A DNA stretch of 64,000 bases from Leptidea sinapis (taxonomy: Eukaryota; Arthropoda; Insecta; Lepidoptera; Pieridae), in the NCBI RefSeq assembly GCF_905404315.1, contig NC_066286.1:12407501-12471500 (forward strand), given 5' to 3'. The translations under genes were made by a program, and so were the position numbers. Of this stretch, positions 1 to 11,819 are shown piece after piece (within the stretch, counting starts at the first letter, position 1; every line of letters starts with the position of its first letter). A model generated the notes under the pieces. The model did not search any database. It had not been told where the DNA came from and saw only the letters and a program-made list of their open reading frames with translations.

Positions 1-655
1 GTAACAAACAATACCTGCTCGTTATTTAGCAATGGAAAGAAAAATTATGACGTGGCCGCCCAGGCTGTCTTATCTATACGATACAAATTATTATTAGCTT
101 ATCCTATATGTTTGTATGTATGTAACGGAATCATTGAATTTTCACCCATTTGCAAGACATCCAATTTATTTTAAAATTGGCACCCGTATCAAGGACTGGT
201 GAAAAAACTGGTGTCTTTTTTTTTAATTTTATAATCTATATTTTTTATAAGAAAACAACAGCCTAGCTTGGGCTTCTTTTATGATAGATATAAGGTAAGG
301 TAAGGTAAAATCGGAAGAATATGCAACACTCCGAACGTATTGAATTCCAAAACCATGTAAGTACTTTTAAGTACTTTACCCAGTACACTTCTAATACCTA
401 ATTATATTGGCGATGTAACCAACTGAAGTGATCGGGCGCGGGTTTTACTGAATGCTCTGAACGATATCTATCTGAAAGTATTTATTGGGCGTCTATAGTG
501 TATAAGGTTGATGCCAACAACGTAAGCCACCGCCACCATCGAGCAACGGGTTCCACGAGGAATACAGAGGAACGATAGAATTGTAGACGGCCCCAATATG
601 TTAATAGGAAATTTCCAAATCTCTCAGCATACGCGCTAGAGTAATAACAATTATA
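1..655. other. No gene seen; AT-rich DNA
   Basis: Low-complexity AT-rich sequence without a convincing open frame. The only pattern is a short run of three GGTAA-type units at about 292-308. Confidence 0.6.
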
Positions 656-754
656 ATGGAAGACAAAGTATGCGTCGCTGACACTGGCAGCTGGCGGCTG
701 GTGGCCCTGACCTTGGCAGGCCGCAAGGTCTTCGCGAGCGAGTACGCTATCTAA
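656..754 (+). CDS. Possible small ORF or exon fragment, 32 codons
   Basis: An ATG-to-TAA frame of 32 residues (starts MEDKVCVADTGSWRLVAL) lies in a short GC-rich island inside AT-rich DNA. I do not recognise the peptide and see no domain or signal peptide. The base composition differs sharply from both flanks, which would fit either a coding exon or a transposon fragment. The start is simply the first ATG. It may be chance; confidence is low. Confidence 0.15.
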   Translation: MEDKVCVADTGSWRLVALTLAGRKVFASEYAI

Positions 755-904
755 TTATTATTCGCATAATTTGGAATTCAATACCGCTAAACTATACAAG
801 TCTTGAATAAAAATGACACCAATTATACTATTTGTTCACGAATTGCGAAGGAACCGTCTGGTTTTATAATTGGAAATCAAAAGCCTTCATCGACGTGGAC
901 AGTA

Positions 905-1105
905 TTTTATGGAAGACGAGACGGTAGGTTGTGTGATCACCGCGACCCATACGTTCTTGTAACACCAGAGCGTTGCGGACCTTGTGAGTCGTCTAATAAA
1001 CGTACACATGAATTTGAAAATTGAAAACAGAAATTGGTACTTGGCAGGCGAGGATCCAATACGGGGCTCCGCGGTGAGAGCCAGTGGTACTATTGCACCA
1101 CCGAC
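905..1105 (+). repeat. Composite interspersed repeat R1-R2, degenerate copy
   Basis: The first half (905-985) carries the R1 signature seen at 7.0, 21.9, 23.3, 50.5 and 61.4 kb: TTTTATGGA, then GTGATCACCGC, then AACACCAGAGCGTTG. The second half (about 1008-1105) carries the R2 signature shared with 11.9 and 61.8 kb: GAAAACAG, then GGGCTCCGCGGTGAGAG, then CTATTGCACCACCGA. R1-like sequence is common in lepidopteran genomes. The class (SINE, MITE or Helitron derivative) is not evident from this copy. Confidence 0.6.
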
Positions 1106-2083
1106 CGAAGATATAGTGCCAGTAATAAAGATGAATTGTAAAAGTGGTTTTTCGTGTAGAGAAGTGTATTTATAATGCGATCTTGGACGGATTTGATGGG
1201 AGAGGAAGATTGAGGCGTACATTTTTTTTATTAAATCGTGTATGTAATGAAACTGAAGGTACTATTATACTTTTTGAATACTTTTGTAAAAATAAACATT
1301 ACGGGGTTATTACAAAAAATAATTTAAACATGGCTTAGACACGTGTTTTGTTAAAAAGTGAAACTACAACCACTATAACAACGTCAGTGACCTAACTAAA
1401 CTAAAATGGACTTTTTTTTAATTACAAAACAGTGTGTAGCTTGTGTTTCACTAACACGTCGTTAAACACAACATAAAACGAACAATTAAAGGAACGGAAG
1501 AAGAAGAAAAAATTATTGTCAGCTGTCACCTATCTGTCACCAATCTACTTTAATATGAATATGATATATCCGTTAGAGACACTACAAAATTGTTGAACGC
1601 TAATCAACAGAAAGACACAGATTTGTGATAGAACATTTTTAAAACAAGTGTTCAATGCATGTTTAACTTTTTATAATAACACAGTTATAAATTGGAAAGC
1701 GTCCATTTTTAAATTTTATTATTTTGTTGCTATACCAGTAATATATAAGCAATTAAACTTTTGGTTTTCTAACCAAGTATGTTTACGTATGTTTATGTAA
1801 CGACTTATATTTAATGAGATATAATACGTATATTGCCCAATTTGCCTTCAGTCGTATCAACCGGAGAATAGTCAACAAATTTAGTTCCCAATATGTAATC
1901 TAATCACAAAAAAAAATTAAATTAAGAAACGTCTGAATGTAATCCAATAGAACCTATTTAAATTAAAGATAACATGTAAGGTAAGAAATTCGATTTGTGT
2001 GCACATGTTAATTACTAATTATAGACTAAGGAAACACGTTATGCTGTGAATAAGATGCCGGCGCGGCGTCTATATATATAATG
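1106..2083. other. No gene seen
   Basis: AT-rich sequence with short homopolymer runs and stops in all frames. I see nothing recognisable apart from a short TA run at about 2072-2081. Confidence 0.55.
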
Positions 2084-2326
2084 GGTCTGAGTCAACCGAT
2101 ATGCGTTCTCTGGGGTCGTCGGACCACTGCCGATCAGGCGCCTAATGCTTTTTAGGTTGCCGCCGCGTGTGACGACATTATAGGTCAGCACAGTGGGATG
2201 AGATGCGTTATTTTTTTTTGCACCCGTGGAGACATATCTGTGTTTCGCTGGACGATCATGATGCCGCTGAGGACGCTATTGCTGATGTGATACTGCAATG
2301 TATCTGGTCTAAGTCAACTGATACGC
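2084..2326 (+). pseudogene. Jockey-type non-LTR ORF2 fragment, shorter duplicate
   Basis: Positions 2108-2299 match 3988-4181 closely (both start CTCTGGGGTCGTCGGACC and end near TGATACTGCAA). In the longer copy this segment translates as the linker between endonuclease and reverse transcriptase of a jockey-type ORF2. Here small indels break every frame. The fragment is bracketed by direct repeats of 21 bp at 2084-2104 and 2306-2326 that differ at three sites, all transitions; this looks like an aged target-site duplication or a local duplication scar. It is non-coding. Confidence 0.65.
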
Positions 2327-3987
2327 CTCCCAATCGAGTCGCATCAACATATTAACTATAAGCGTATCTTCCATTATAGATTGTTAATTTACAAAAATAG
2401 CAACAGTTATCGGAACTAGTTTACACAAGCTTTAAACCTTTGTATGAAAAAGCACTGCAATTAGGTATTTAAACAACATTCTGGCGCATATTATATCTTA
2501 GCACATCAGAATATGCAGTGACTTTGCATTAAATAAAATAAGTAAATAACTTGCTTACATAAATTATAACAATCTCAAGCTTGATTTTTTACAAGGAGAC
2601 GCCTGAGGGCAAATATCATTTGTGTACTATTAAAATTGCAGCAAGGCAAAATAACATACGTACGTCGAGGAAGGGTTTACGCCAGTTTCAATATAATTCA
2701 AATAAAACCCCCTCAATTGAAACAAATGAACTGTAATCTCTTTAAATTGATAGTGGTATTTAAAAATTATTAAAATTCCTAAACTATGTTAAGGAATCTT
2801 TATTGGACAGCTACTTCTGTTGGATAAGAAATAAATTAAATACGAACATTTATAAATGTTTGTTTAAATAAATTATTTTCTAAGATAATTCAATAAAATT
2901 GAGGGCGGTTTAAACTTGAGAAGTGATCTCAAGCTGGACACAAATGAAAATTGCATTTCGAGATGCCATAATGCGGATTAGGCCTCATGCTACTCTTATC
3001 CAAGGAATTGAAAACGATTTCATGAGAAAGGAGAAAATATGGAGCACAGTTTTCATAATACTATCCTGTGACATTAAAATTATAATATCTGCATGAAGTA
3101 TGCATGACATTTATAGTAGAGGTGTTGAGCATAATTACAGTTAAAAATACTTGATTGATTATAAATTTAAGTAGCAAAGTCGATATGTTGCAAGACAACG
3201 CCAAATTTAAGTTTTGTTTCAAGCTGGTTTGTTGTAGGGTCGTGGCAAGTCTAAATACGAGTACCGATCTGCAATGGAACGAATCAGTACGACCGCAGAC
3301 AGTAACAGTACGCTGATATCTTTCATTACTGCACCCCGTCCTAGTTGAGTTACTATTTGTGATTATAGCATTATATTTCCGCCCCGATAAAAATTTACGT
3401 CATTAATATACAGCCCAAAACCTCTGTCGAATAGAAGTTCCCCACTTCTAATATGTATCTAATATGTACTTACAGTTGAAGGATTTGAACCGAGTATCGA
3501 ACTACGACCCGTTAAAGATAATCACGATTAATATAAACTCGTCACCGATACCACCCTCAACCCAATTAATACGAACAGAGTTGCCATGAACAAATTTCCA
3601 TTAAAATTTTCCACCGCGAACTTTTCTTATTCGCCGCAATAAGCCACAACGGCTCGATACAAACTCCAATCAAAATGTAAATTTACACGAAGCTGCCAAT
3701 GTTTTTACGTCTGTTTCGATGCATTTTGTTATTTATTGTTCGTTAACTAGTTAACGATCGTTGCGGACTATATTATTATTTTAACACTCATATTTCATCT
3801 GCGATGTTTATAGTAAATAGCCTTTAGCATCTAGTCATAATTATCGATATTCATGCTGTGTGCGACTTCAAAATTCGTCATGGACTTCACTTAATAAGAA
3901 TTCTAGACGTGGAACATCATACACCTTTACTGTTACACCTTCTGTTGACCTCACATCCGGACGGCTATCTAGTTTCCATTGATCCTC
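2327..3987. other. No gene seen
   Basis: AT-rich and featureless. A sequence resembling a tRNA B-box on the minus strand near 3485-3510 is too degenerate to call. Confidence 0.5.
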
Positions 3988-4495
3988 CTCTGGGGTCGTC
4001 GGACCACTGCCGATCACGCGCCTAATACAGCCCCGCTTTTTAGGTTGCCGCGGCGTGTGACATTATAGGTCAGCACAGTGGGATGAGATGCGTTATTTTT
4101 TGCACCCGTGGAGACAGATCTGTGTTTCGCTGGACGATCATGATGCCGGCGCGGACGCTATTGCTGATGTGATACTGCAATATATGGAACTCTTCATTCC
4201 ATCCTATCAGTGGCAGGTCACCACAACCTTGGTTTGACAGCGCTTGCAAAATGGCCTCTCGCCGAATGCAGGAGTGCTATCAGGCTTCGGTCAATGTATC
4301 GATATCTAAGGATGAAAATACGACCGAATTAAAAAAAGCACTACAATCATGCCTCCAGGTCCCTCAAAAGAGTTATTGCTGAGGCGAATTCGAAACTCGA
4401 CTGGACTGGCCCATGACGCGAAAGTGGGATCCCTTTTCGCGTCCAACTCGACTCTGGATGGGCAGAGGCAATGGGCACCACCACCGCATATGGAG
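3988..4495 (+). pseudogene. Jockey-type non-LTR ORF2 fragment (endonuclease to RT linker)
   Basis: Reading across frames gives the blocks SSGVVGPLPI, HYRSAQWDEMRYFLHPW, ADAIADVILQYMELFIPS, PWFDSACKMASRRMQECYQ and TTELKKALQSCL. From memory these align with the stretch after the endonuclease SDH motif and before the RT domain in jockey-clade ORF2 proteins of Lepidoptera. No RT catalytic motif is present and there is no 3' tail, so it is an internal fragment. At least two frameshifts and a stop are needed to read it. A shorter second copy lies about 1.9 kb upstream. Confidence 0.7.
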
Positions 4496-4649
4496 TTAAA
4501 TGTTCAAATACTTGATTGAAGATATATAATTCGATCGCTTCTTAATCTCTATGGACGCTCATTGTCATGACTTATTACTAGCGTGTTGGTCTAAACGAGA
4601 CAAATAGTTCTAACAAAGTTTTCTTTACACAAATAAAACTGAAAACAAA

Positions 4650-4752
4650 ATTTTATGAACGATGCGAGACTTGAACCCGCGATCTCTCGCGTTAGGTGCG
4701 AGCACCCTTTCCAAATGAGCCAACCGTTCGAGTGACGCATCGTTTATAAAAT
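4650..4752. repeat. 103-bp inverted-repeat unit enclosing a tRNA-like core
   Basis: The 17-bp ends ATTTTATGAACGATGCG (4650-4666) and, on the other strand, ATTTTATAAACGATGCG (4736-4752) match at 16 of 17 positions. They enclose and partly overlap the tRNA-like cloverleaf at 4657-4729. The outer pairing would compete with the tRNA acceptor stem. I believe related sequence is dispersed in other Lepidoptera, but could not check. Confidence 0.6.
4657..4729 (-). tRNA. tRNA-like gene or tRNA-derived repeat, anticodon CTA
   Basis: The minus strand folds as a complete 73-nt cloverleaf. The acceptor stem is GAACGGT with ATCGTTC (7 of 7 pairs, one G-U). The D stem is GCTC with GGGT (two G-U). The anticodon stem is CTCGC with GCGAG and the T stem GCGGG with CTCGC. 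The T loop TTCAAGT is canonical; the A box is TGGCTCATTTGG and the B box GGTTCAAGTC. The discriminator would be A, and a TTTT run that could end Pol III transcription follows about 5 nt later. Position 33, almost always U, is C here, and the anticodon would be CUA, which reads UAG. That argues for a tRNA-derived repeat or pseudogene rather than a working tRNA. CCA is not encoded, as expected in animals. Confidence 0.5.
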
Positions 4753-7018
4753 CTTGTATGCTTTGTTTAACTCTCAGGTTGTGGCTTCATCTACAGTTTT
4801 CTTAATAGGTCAATACAAACTGACAAGAGGTCAGACGAGCAGACGGTTCTGATATTAAGTGATCACAGCGCATAGTACTTTTCTAAAACAACAAAGGTAA
4901 GAAGAGCTTAAGAACGGAAATGAAGTTGTTTCATGAAGAAAATTGCCTTGTAGATTTCTACTTGTAGCTTTCATATACGTACAAATACTGCTTGTGACAT
5001 CAACTCGTATTTCTTGTTTATTTGCGTAGCAAACAGAATTCTTGTCAATTCCGTAGGTTCTATCAACGTGGGGCTTCTGAAAGACAACACGACATTGCGA
5101 CTGCACTGAACCTGCTACACCTTTCACTCTCTATAAATTAGTAAGAGATGCAAAATAGTTATACAACGGATATGAATTGGCCGAACCGTATGATAATGGC
5201 TTTCGGACCGCTACCGGATATTCTCGTACATTTGTTAATAGCACAATTTAAACGACATGTAGCTTTTTGCTTAGTAAGATTTTCTTACTGAAGTAATTAC
5301 GAAAGAAAGAGAAGTACTTTTTTAATGTTGAAGTTAATTGAAACAGAGGCCTATTAAATTTTAAATTTTACCTACATTTTTTTAATGACAATTTTAAAAC
5401 AACAATATTTAAGTAAGTACCTATTATAAATACAGAAAATATATAAAATGAAAATAAAAAAGTTATTGATTTTTCCTTTTATATATTTCTTAATTTCATA
5501 ATTAGACATAACCGCTAGTTAAAACTAAGAATTCTTGGTCATTCTTAACAACATGATGAAGTACAATCTCATTTTAAGTTATTTGCGAGACTTAAAATAC
5601 CTATGTTTTGTAATATTTAATAAATTTCCGTAGTCAAACAACATGTTGTCCATACCAAAAAATGAACAGTAAACTCAGCAGCTGACTTAACAAGAACAAG
5701 ATTCAAGGTATTAGATAGTTCAGTGGTTGTGCAAGTAGTGTTTGAAGCTAATACTTAAATCATGAACGTGCCTTATCTGGGGTCGGATCATGGGCAGCGA
5801 GCGAGACCTATCAACTGTCTTGTTGCTGTTACATTACATTGCTGGCGATACAAAGACTATAGAAAGATGATTTACATCAATGATATGATATACTTCAAAT
5901 TGAAGCAACGCAACCTTTAAAGTATTTTTATCACTACGAGATCTTTCGGTTTGACGATTTTTTTCCTGTCCTGAGGATTCAGCACCACCGGCAGGCGATG
6001 TAACATATATGTTTGCATAATTGATAAACGATTCTTCCAACCAATCGTCAGGTTTCTTTTGATGAGTTCAACTACATACGTTTCATTGACTATGTTATAA
6101 GGACACTAATGTTTTTATACCAATCTGCAAATGGTAAAAAAACGAGTCCATGGTTGACAGACAGATACTACTATTACTTCCGGAAGTAAAACTCTATTGA
6201 TCGTGGGCGTATTATAATACAACAATTACACTACTCACACATCAATTGAGCCTTGGTCCATTCATAACTGACATAAAAATGACTAGTGGCGGCGCGTCGT
6301 GGAGCACTACTGTTAGCTGGATTATCTTGTCATTAATTAACCTGCTTCTGTTGTTAAATTTAAATCATTATAATACATCAAATGCGTGTAACATCTCCCG
6401 TGCGTAATACCTTTTTATTAACGCTGTGTGTGAATTTGATGTGTTCACTGTACTCAATAACTGTCGAGTTTATTTAATGATTTACGAATGTTTTATATGT
6501 CTTCAGATAAGTATTATATTATTATATAGTTTGATATTAAAATTTAATATTATAAAAAGATGAAGCTGTAAATCAGTGAGTTTTTCCACATATTAACATT
6601 TAAGAACAACTATTCCGAAATGGTGGCAAATAAAATAATCATTGATGTTCATTAGTATCATTTAGTTAACCTGCATGAATAAATATATTTTAGTATGGAA
6701 ACAGCTATAACGTCACCGTTTTCTGCAATTAGTACACTTTTTTAAATTATATAACGAACAAATTAGGAAACAACTAAAAGGTATAAATAAATCTTAAGCC
6801 TACATCTTATTAATTACTGTCCTAAATATACCTTGTTAATGGCTGTACTATTTCTGATAGGAGGTATGAATTAATTAAGGCGTGGAAACGCGCCTACAAA
6901 TCTCCCGACGACAGTATCTCCGTCACGTTCACACGTCGTAAATCAGAACAAGACGGACGCGGAGTGCAAAGATCCAACAACAACAGTTTTAGATTGATCG
7001 CGCTTTGCTAATGGATAT
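4753..7018. other. No gene identified
   Basis: AT-rich sequence with no recognised transposon or exon, apart from the minus-strand open stretch noted at 5834-6062. Confidence 0.45.
5834..6062 (-). other. Unassigned minus-strand open stretch
   Basis: An open frame of about 75 codons on the minus strand contains KKPDDWLEESFINYANIY followed by a polar, Ser/Arg/Glu-rich segment and a hydrophobic end. The first half looks more protein-like than the surrounding frames. A possible splice donor AAAG/GTTGCG lies near 5920 in the minus sense, after NTLK. I do not recognise the family. It could be an exon, a transposon fragment or chance. Confidence 0.15.
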
Positions 7019-7125
7019 TTTTTATGGTTATGAGCATAATGAACGTACTGATCACCTGATGTTAAGGGATCACCGCCGCTCACATTCTCCTGGAACACCA
7101 GAACATATGAACATTACCGGTATTA
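7019..7125 (+). repeat. R1 interspersed repeat, partial
   Basis: It has the R1 order of blocks: TTTTTTATGG, GATCACCTGATGTTAAG, GATCACCGCCGC, CACATTCTCCTGGAACACC. The downstream GCGTTGCCGGCC part is degraded. It is on the plus strand like the copy at 21.9 kb. Confidence 0.65.
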
Positions 7126-7204
7126 TAGGAAGGATCCCATAAATTAGTTTTTATCTCACTAGCAAAAGTAGGTATATTACAATAATAATATTAATGGACT
7201 ATTA

Positions 7205-7480
7205 TATCGATATGGAGCGAACAATCCACATTTAAAACAAATTTTCAACTGTATACATGAAAAAGTCAACGAAATAGCCCAGATGATTGCGAAACTGAAG
7301 TGGTAGTGGGCAGGGCACATAGCTGGACGGACAGATAGCCATTGGGGCAACAAAGTCCTCGAATGGCAACCAGGAACCGGAATATACCTCATGCCCCCCA
7401 CAAGATGGACCGATGATCTGGTCAAGACCGCTGAAATAGATTGAGGGCAGCGCAGGACCGATGGTAGTGGAGATCTTTGG
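7205..7480 (+). pseudogene. C-terminal fragment of an RTE-like endonuclease-reverse transcriptase
   Basis: One plus-strand frame reads KVNEIAQMIAKLKW, a stop, WAGHIAGRTDSHWG, NKVLEWQPG, PPTRWTDDLVKTAEID, a stop, then GQRRTDGSGDLW. The blocks KLKWxWAGHIAR, KVLEWxPR and GRPPTRWTDD are the usual C-terminus of the lepidopteran proteins often annotated as endonuclease-reverse transcriptase. The conserved order is kept but two stops are present and the whole RT domain is missing, so this is a 5'-truncated dead copy. The long minus-strand frame over the same bases is a shadow. Confidence 0.8.
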
Positions 7481-9889
7481 TTACGTTATGAATGGGCAAG
7501 TATGGCATGTGCCAATTGTGGTATAATTAGTAAGTATAGTATAGTAAAAAAAACGAGTACAATAGGTACAACTACCAGTTGGTAGCCTTACTTGCACCGT
7601 CAGAGGTAATGGAAGAACCAGTGATATATGAGCCTGGAAGCAACGTGGAGGAAGTCTTGGTTCAATTAATCGCTCCAACAAGCTAACAGATAGTAATCAA
7701 CAACAATTGATGAACACACGTGCACCTCGCATTCCACGGCTACGAAACATTACGTTTTAAATGACTTTTGAAACACAATCGAAGTAAATACCGGGGCCCC
7801 TTCAAGAGTTTATGTGCATTATTAAATTTTGCAGCGATTTCCATTCTATCTGTAGAAACACTTGGCGCGGCGCCAGTGCTGTTCCTATCAATACACCTCC
7901 ACAATACGCCAAACTTTACTCCACCATATTATATACATATTGTTGTTATAAGAGTTTCGCTAACACTAAATCTTCTATTCATATCGCTTTTGGTTCTGCA
8001 GTTAAAATTGGCAACGTCAAACATCTTGGAGGGTTTTTTATGTAATAATAGAGCTACCGAGCATGGGTGACAGCAAGCCGAATTACCTGGTAGGTAGGTT
8101 TTTATACTGGTTTCAATTTTTAAATATTCTTTATATAAATCTGTATATACTACGATATGTACCAAATTCAACAGTTTGGTTCCAATTTAAATCGCCACAC
8201 ATTAAGATACTGTAAAACAATCCACAAAAAGACTTAACTTTTTAAGGTACGTACTAACCTAATTGTTAATAACGATATGATAGTCTGTCAAATTTAAGCT
8301 ATTGGCAAAATATGTTCTACTGGCTGGTGACCGGTGCGCTTCGCTTCACCTAATGCATACACACAGAAATTGAAATAAAAATTTCTAATACTTTTTGTTA
8401 CTTCCGAAGTTTGTAAAAGTTCAATCATTGCAATTATTTTTCCCAGTTCTTAATGCATAATGTCACAGCAGAACTGTCAAACTGAGCATCAAACAATTAT
8501 ATTATAGTATTATTCAATACAGAAATTAAAATTTGAAATTAAAAAATATTAAGGTTGACGACGAATCTAAATAAAAACTATCACTCAAGTTGGAACAGAC
8601 TGCATACAGTGTGCAACATTTGATTAAAATCGGTTCAGTAGTTTAGGAGTTCAACATCGCGGATAAAAAATGTTATACTGATTTATCGTTATCATTTCAG
8701 CTTAAGACCCCTATATAAGAATAAACAGGCAAAATTATTGTTGTAAAAGGGCCTTTTACTATCAATCATTTACCAAACACTTACCAAGGAGGTGTATTAC
8801 AAAATATTAAAGTTTCATATTATTTAGGTAACAATACTTTACTTTAGAATATAATATTTATGTTTTAGACTGGGTATTCCTGTAACGCTAAATGAAAATA
8901 ATTAACTGTATAGTGACAGCATTCTCGTACAGGCCTGAGGGGTCTGTCGTCGACGATGCACAGATAACGTACCTCGGCTCTGCGCTCCTGGTTCCCGTTC
9001 CCACGACACGTAATTACGATTACCACTAGTCACATAACATTCACTTGCGCCTGGATAGCTCTCTAGCGGTCTGCCGCCCTAGTACTTCAGTACTTAATTA
9101 TTTTCACCATTTTTATAAATAATCAATTAAAGAAAAAATTCAAAATACTAGTTTTTCATACACTTCATTATTATTAGTTTGATCTGTATCGGAAGCTCTC
9201 ACCGTCATTTTCACCACCTACAAACAATGCATTCATAACTTGGGCCTTATATCCTAACAGAATGATCATAAATAATTTACAAACATACCATTTAAGAATA
9301 AATCTAGTTTTATAATGATAAGTACCTATTTGATATTATAGTACAGTATTTGTAATCTGTGCTTCTGCGATCTCGGTATGGTGGTTTTTGTTTGATAAAA
9401 GTACAAAAGTGTAAACGTTTATTACTTATATTAATTTTGTTTAATATATAATTTATTTCGTTATATATTGATTTTGTTTAAGTTAATACAACTTTTGTTT
9501 GAAAGTATTTACAAAGAAAACACATAGTAGGTCTCATCTGCCCGATTATTCCGAATGAGAGAAGTTTGATTGTCCGCAGAACAGAAAGCCCAAAACTTCC
9601 ACAATATTTGGTGGAATAGATTGAGGGCGTTTTAAAGGGGAAGGATAAGATCTGGGTTTTGCAGGAATTCTCTGCCGGTACTCTGTTTACGGGATTAGCG
9701 ATTTATCGCTAATCGCCTAAATCAAGCACGCACTCGTGACTCGCGGTACTAAAAAATGTTGCGGGATATCAGTAGAAGGACCATGGCAAATAAATTAGTA
9801 AAAAAAAAAATTTTTTTCTAATTTTGATGAATTGACGCTGATATAACATTGTTTAAATTGGTTTTTCGTGACAAATTTTATACCGTAAG
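7481..9889. other. No gene identified
   Basis: Several short overlapping frames near 7.8-8.2 kb lack protein-like composition. At 8590-8670 the stretch ATTAAAATCGGTTCAGTAG followed by TTTAGGAG is a phrase common in insect interspersed repeats and marks a small degraded repeat fragment. Otherwise nothing recognised. Confidence 0.45.
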
Positions 9890-10690
9890 ATGGGAGGCAA
9901 GACAATTATCGCTCGTAACGTAGTGAATCTTCTTCAAGAAATGCTGTACTCAAGAAACCGGTTTCTTGAAAAGAAGACCGGGATCAGGAAGAAAACGATG
10001 TACTAAGTCCAGGGAGGATCGATGTATTGTGAGCCAAGCTTTACGAAATTGGGAGTCTACTATAACATCAAAAACAATCTTTAGGAGTTAGAAAAGTGAG
10101 TGTTAGCGTATGGACTGTCAGGAGGAGACGTTCTCGAAGTCGTTATACACAGTCGAAGACCAGCTAGGGGTTCTAAGTTACTCCGTGGACACCGGATTGC
10201 AAAGTTAAGTTTCCCAAAAGGTTGCGAGAGGACCAGAATCACTTAAGGCTTTATTTGGTTAGGTTGGAACGTTATGAAGATGTTTTGAAAAAAATACGGT
10301 GGAGGCTCTGTCATGTTTTGGGCTGACATAACTTCGAACAGAATTAGTTTTAAAATTTTAAATGCACCCCTCTACATCACGGAACTCCTAAAACCTCATG
10401 CACAGCCAGCGGTAGCTGTTGCAGGAAGGCTGGGTGTATGGACGATAATGCTGGAGCACACCGATCGGGCGACGTCGACGCTCGCTCAAGTGAAGCCGGG
10501 ATCCGCCGTTTAGTTCAACCAGAACGAAGTCTCCAACTCAATCCCATTGAGCAACTATGTTATTACTGCTGTACGGGAGCGTACTACCCAAGAACTCATA
10601 AAAAACCCAGTCCAAAGTATGCCACGAAAAGTTGCAGCAGTTATTTCAGCCAGTGGAGGCCACACTCGATATTAATTTTTTATTTTATTG
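9890..10690 (+). pseudogene. Tc1-like DNA transposase pseudogene (DD34E)
   Basis: A decayed transposase of the Tc1/mariner superfamily, which cuts and pastes DNA at TA sites. The N-terminal part begins MGGKTIIARNVVNLLQEM, then in another frame RRPGSGRKR and LRNWESTITSKTIFRS, matching the paired helix-turn-helix region with its GRPR-like linker. RRPARGSKLLRGHRIAK follows. The catalytic part keeps GGSVMFWADI, DNAGAHRSG and LNPIEQL; the second Asp and the Glu are separated by 34 residues, the Tc1 spacing. The first catalytic Asp is not clear. At least three frameshifts and several stops break it. Terminal inverted repeats could not be fixed, so the element limits are unknown. Confidence 0.8.
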
Positions 10691-11819
10691 TTTGTAACTT
10701 TTAGTTAATAAAGGAGAAAGTCAAAATAGAAGTTACCTTATTTTTTGTCTAAATGAGTAATTCCCTAAAAATTTAAATAAACAATTTAAGATCAGCTTAG
10801 TTACGAATGTGTTTTTACAACAGTAAAAAATATTTATTTTATATAGTTGCATCAAATCCCTTTTCCAACTGTTAATATTTAAAGTACTCGAATAAATCAA
10901 GAGTGCCCGTTTTTTTGCAAAGGTGCTTAAATATAAGCGTTATAATAATAATAAAGCGCTATAAAAAATAAAGATTAATTGTTGTTGTACAAGACGGAAT
11001 TCTGCACCTTACTAGTCAATGTCTTTTGTAGGGAATGAAAATATATAGTACCAGCGAACTGATATGGCGATGAGGCCGGGGGTGAATTTTCATGAGATAC
11101 ACATTACTCTTTTTTAGGTAATAAATGAATTATCCCTCAACTTAATAGTGTAGATATAACACTTTAAAATAAGATAACTTAAAATTAAATACTCTACAAA
11201 ATCATTATTAGATTATTATTATCATTATTATTATCATTGTCAATATTATAGTGGCGGCGAAGCGCTTAACAATTACTTGTACAAAATAAAATATATTGAA
11301 TTAAGATCCAAAATACAATAGATCCAGGCTATTATTATATAGTAATACCAAATTAGTGCGTCACATTTAAATAGTCATTCTTGATAAGCAACAATAATTT
11401 CAAGGCACGTCTCATAGTTGAGTAGTTAATGTAACTCTTCTCACGGGCCTTTGAACATTCTGTTGTTCAATAACGGTAATCGTACATTAATCAAATATCA
11501 ATTGAATAAAGCGAAATTGAAGGGAAAATAATGGATCTTTAAGTTTTTGTAATTCATTGTTATGAAACGGATAGCTTTATTGCCGGATATCGAATACCGG
11601 AAGTGAAGCCGGTTGTTGCCTCTTAATGCAGGGAAATTGATGATTATTCATCATACTTAGGTAAAAATATAATAATTTTATTTAATATTTGGGTAAATTA
11701 AATGTATGCTAAAGTACAAATATCGCATATTTTTTAAATCCGATAACAAGCCGGATACTCGCACATCACATGGTATCTGGCCGGTTATTCAATTCAGGTT
11801 AAATTGTTCAAATAATCTC
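10691..11819. other. No gene seen
   Basis: AT-rich spacer with an imperfect ATT microsatellite at about 11205-11240. Possible Tc1-like 3' flank at its start; no clear inverted repeat was found. Confidence 0.5.

Noticed and set aside
7177..7425. Open frame of 82 codons on the minus strand
   Set aside because: It is the antisense shadow of the RTE-like C-terminal fragment on the plus strand.
9950..9969. 20-bp perfect palindrome TCAAGAAACCGGTTTCTTGA
   Set aside because: It lies within the Tc1-like coding remnant, where it is most simply explained by chance or local duplication; I see no role.
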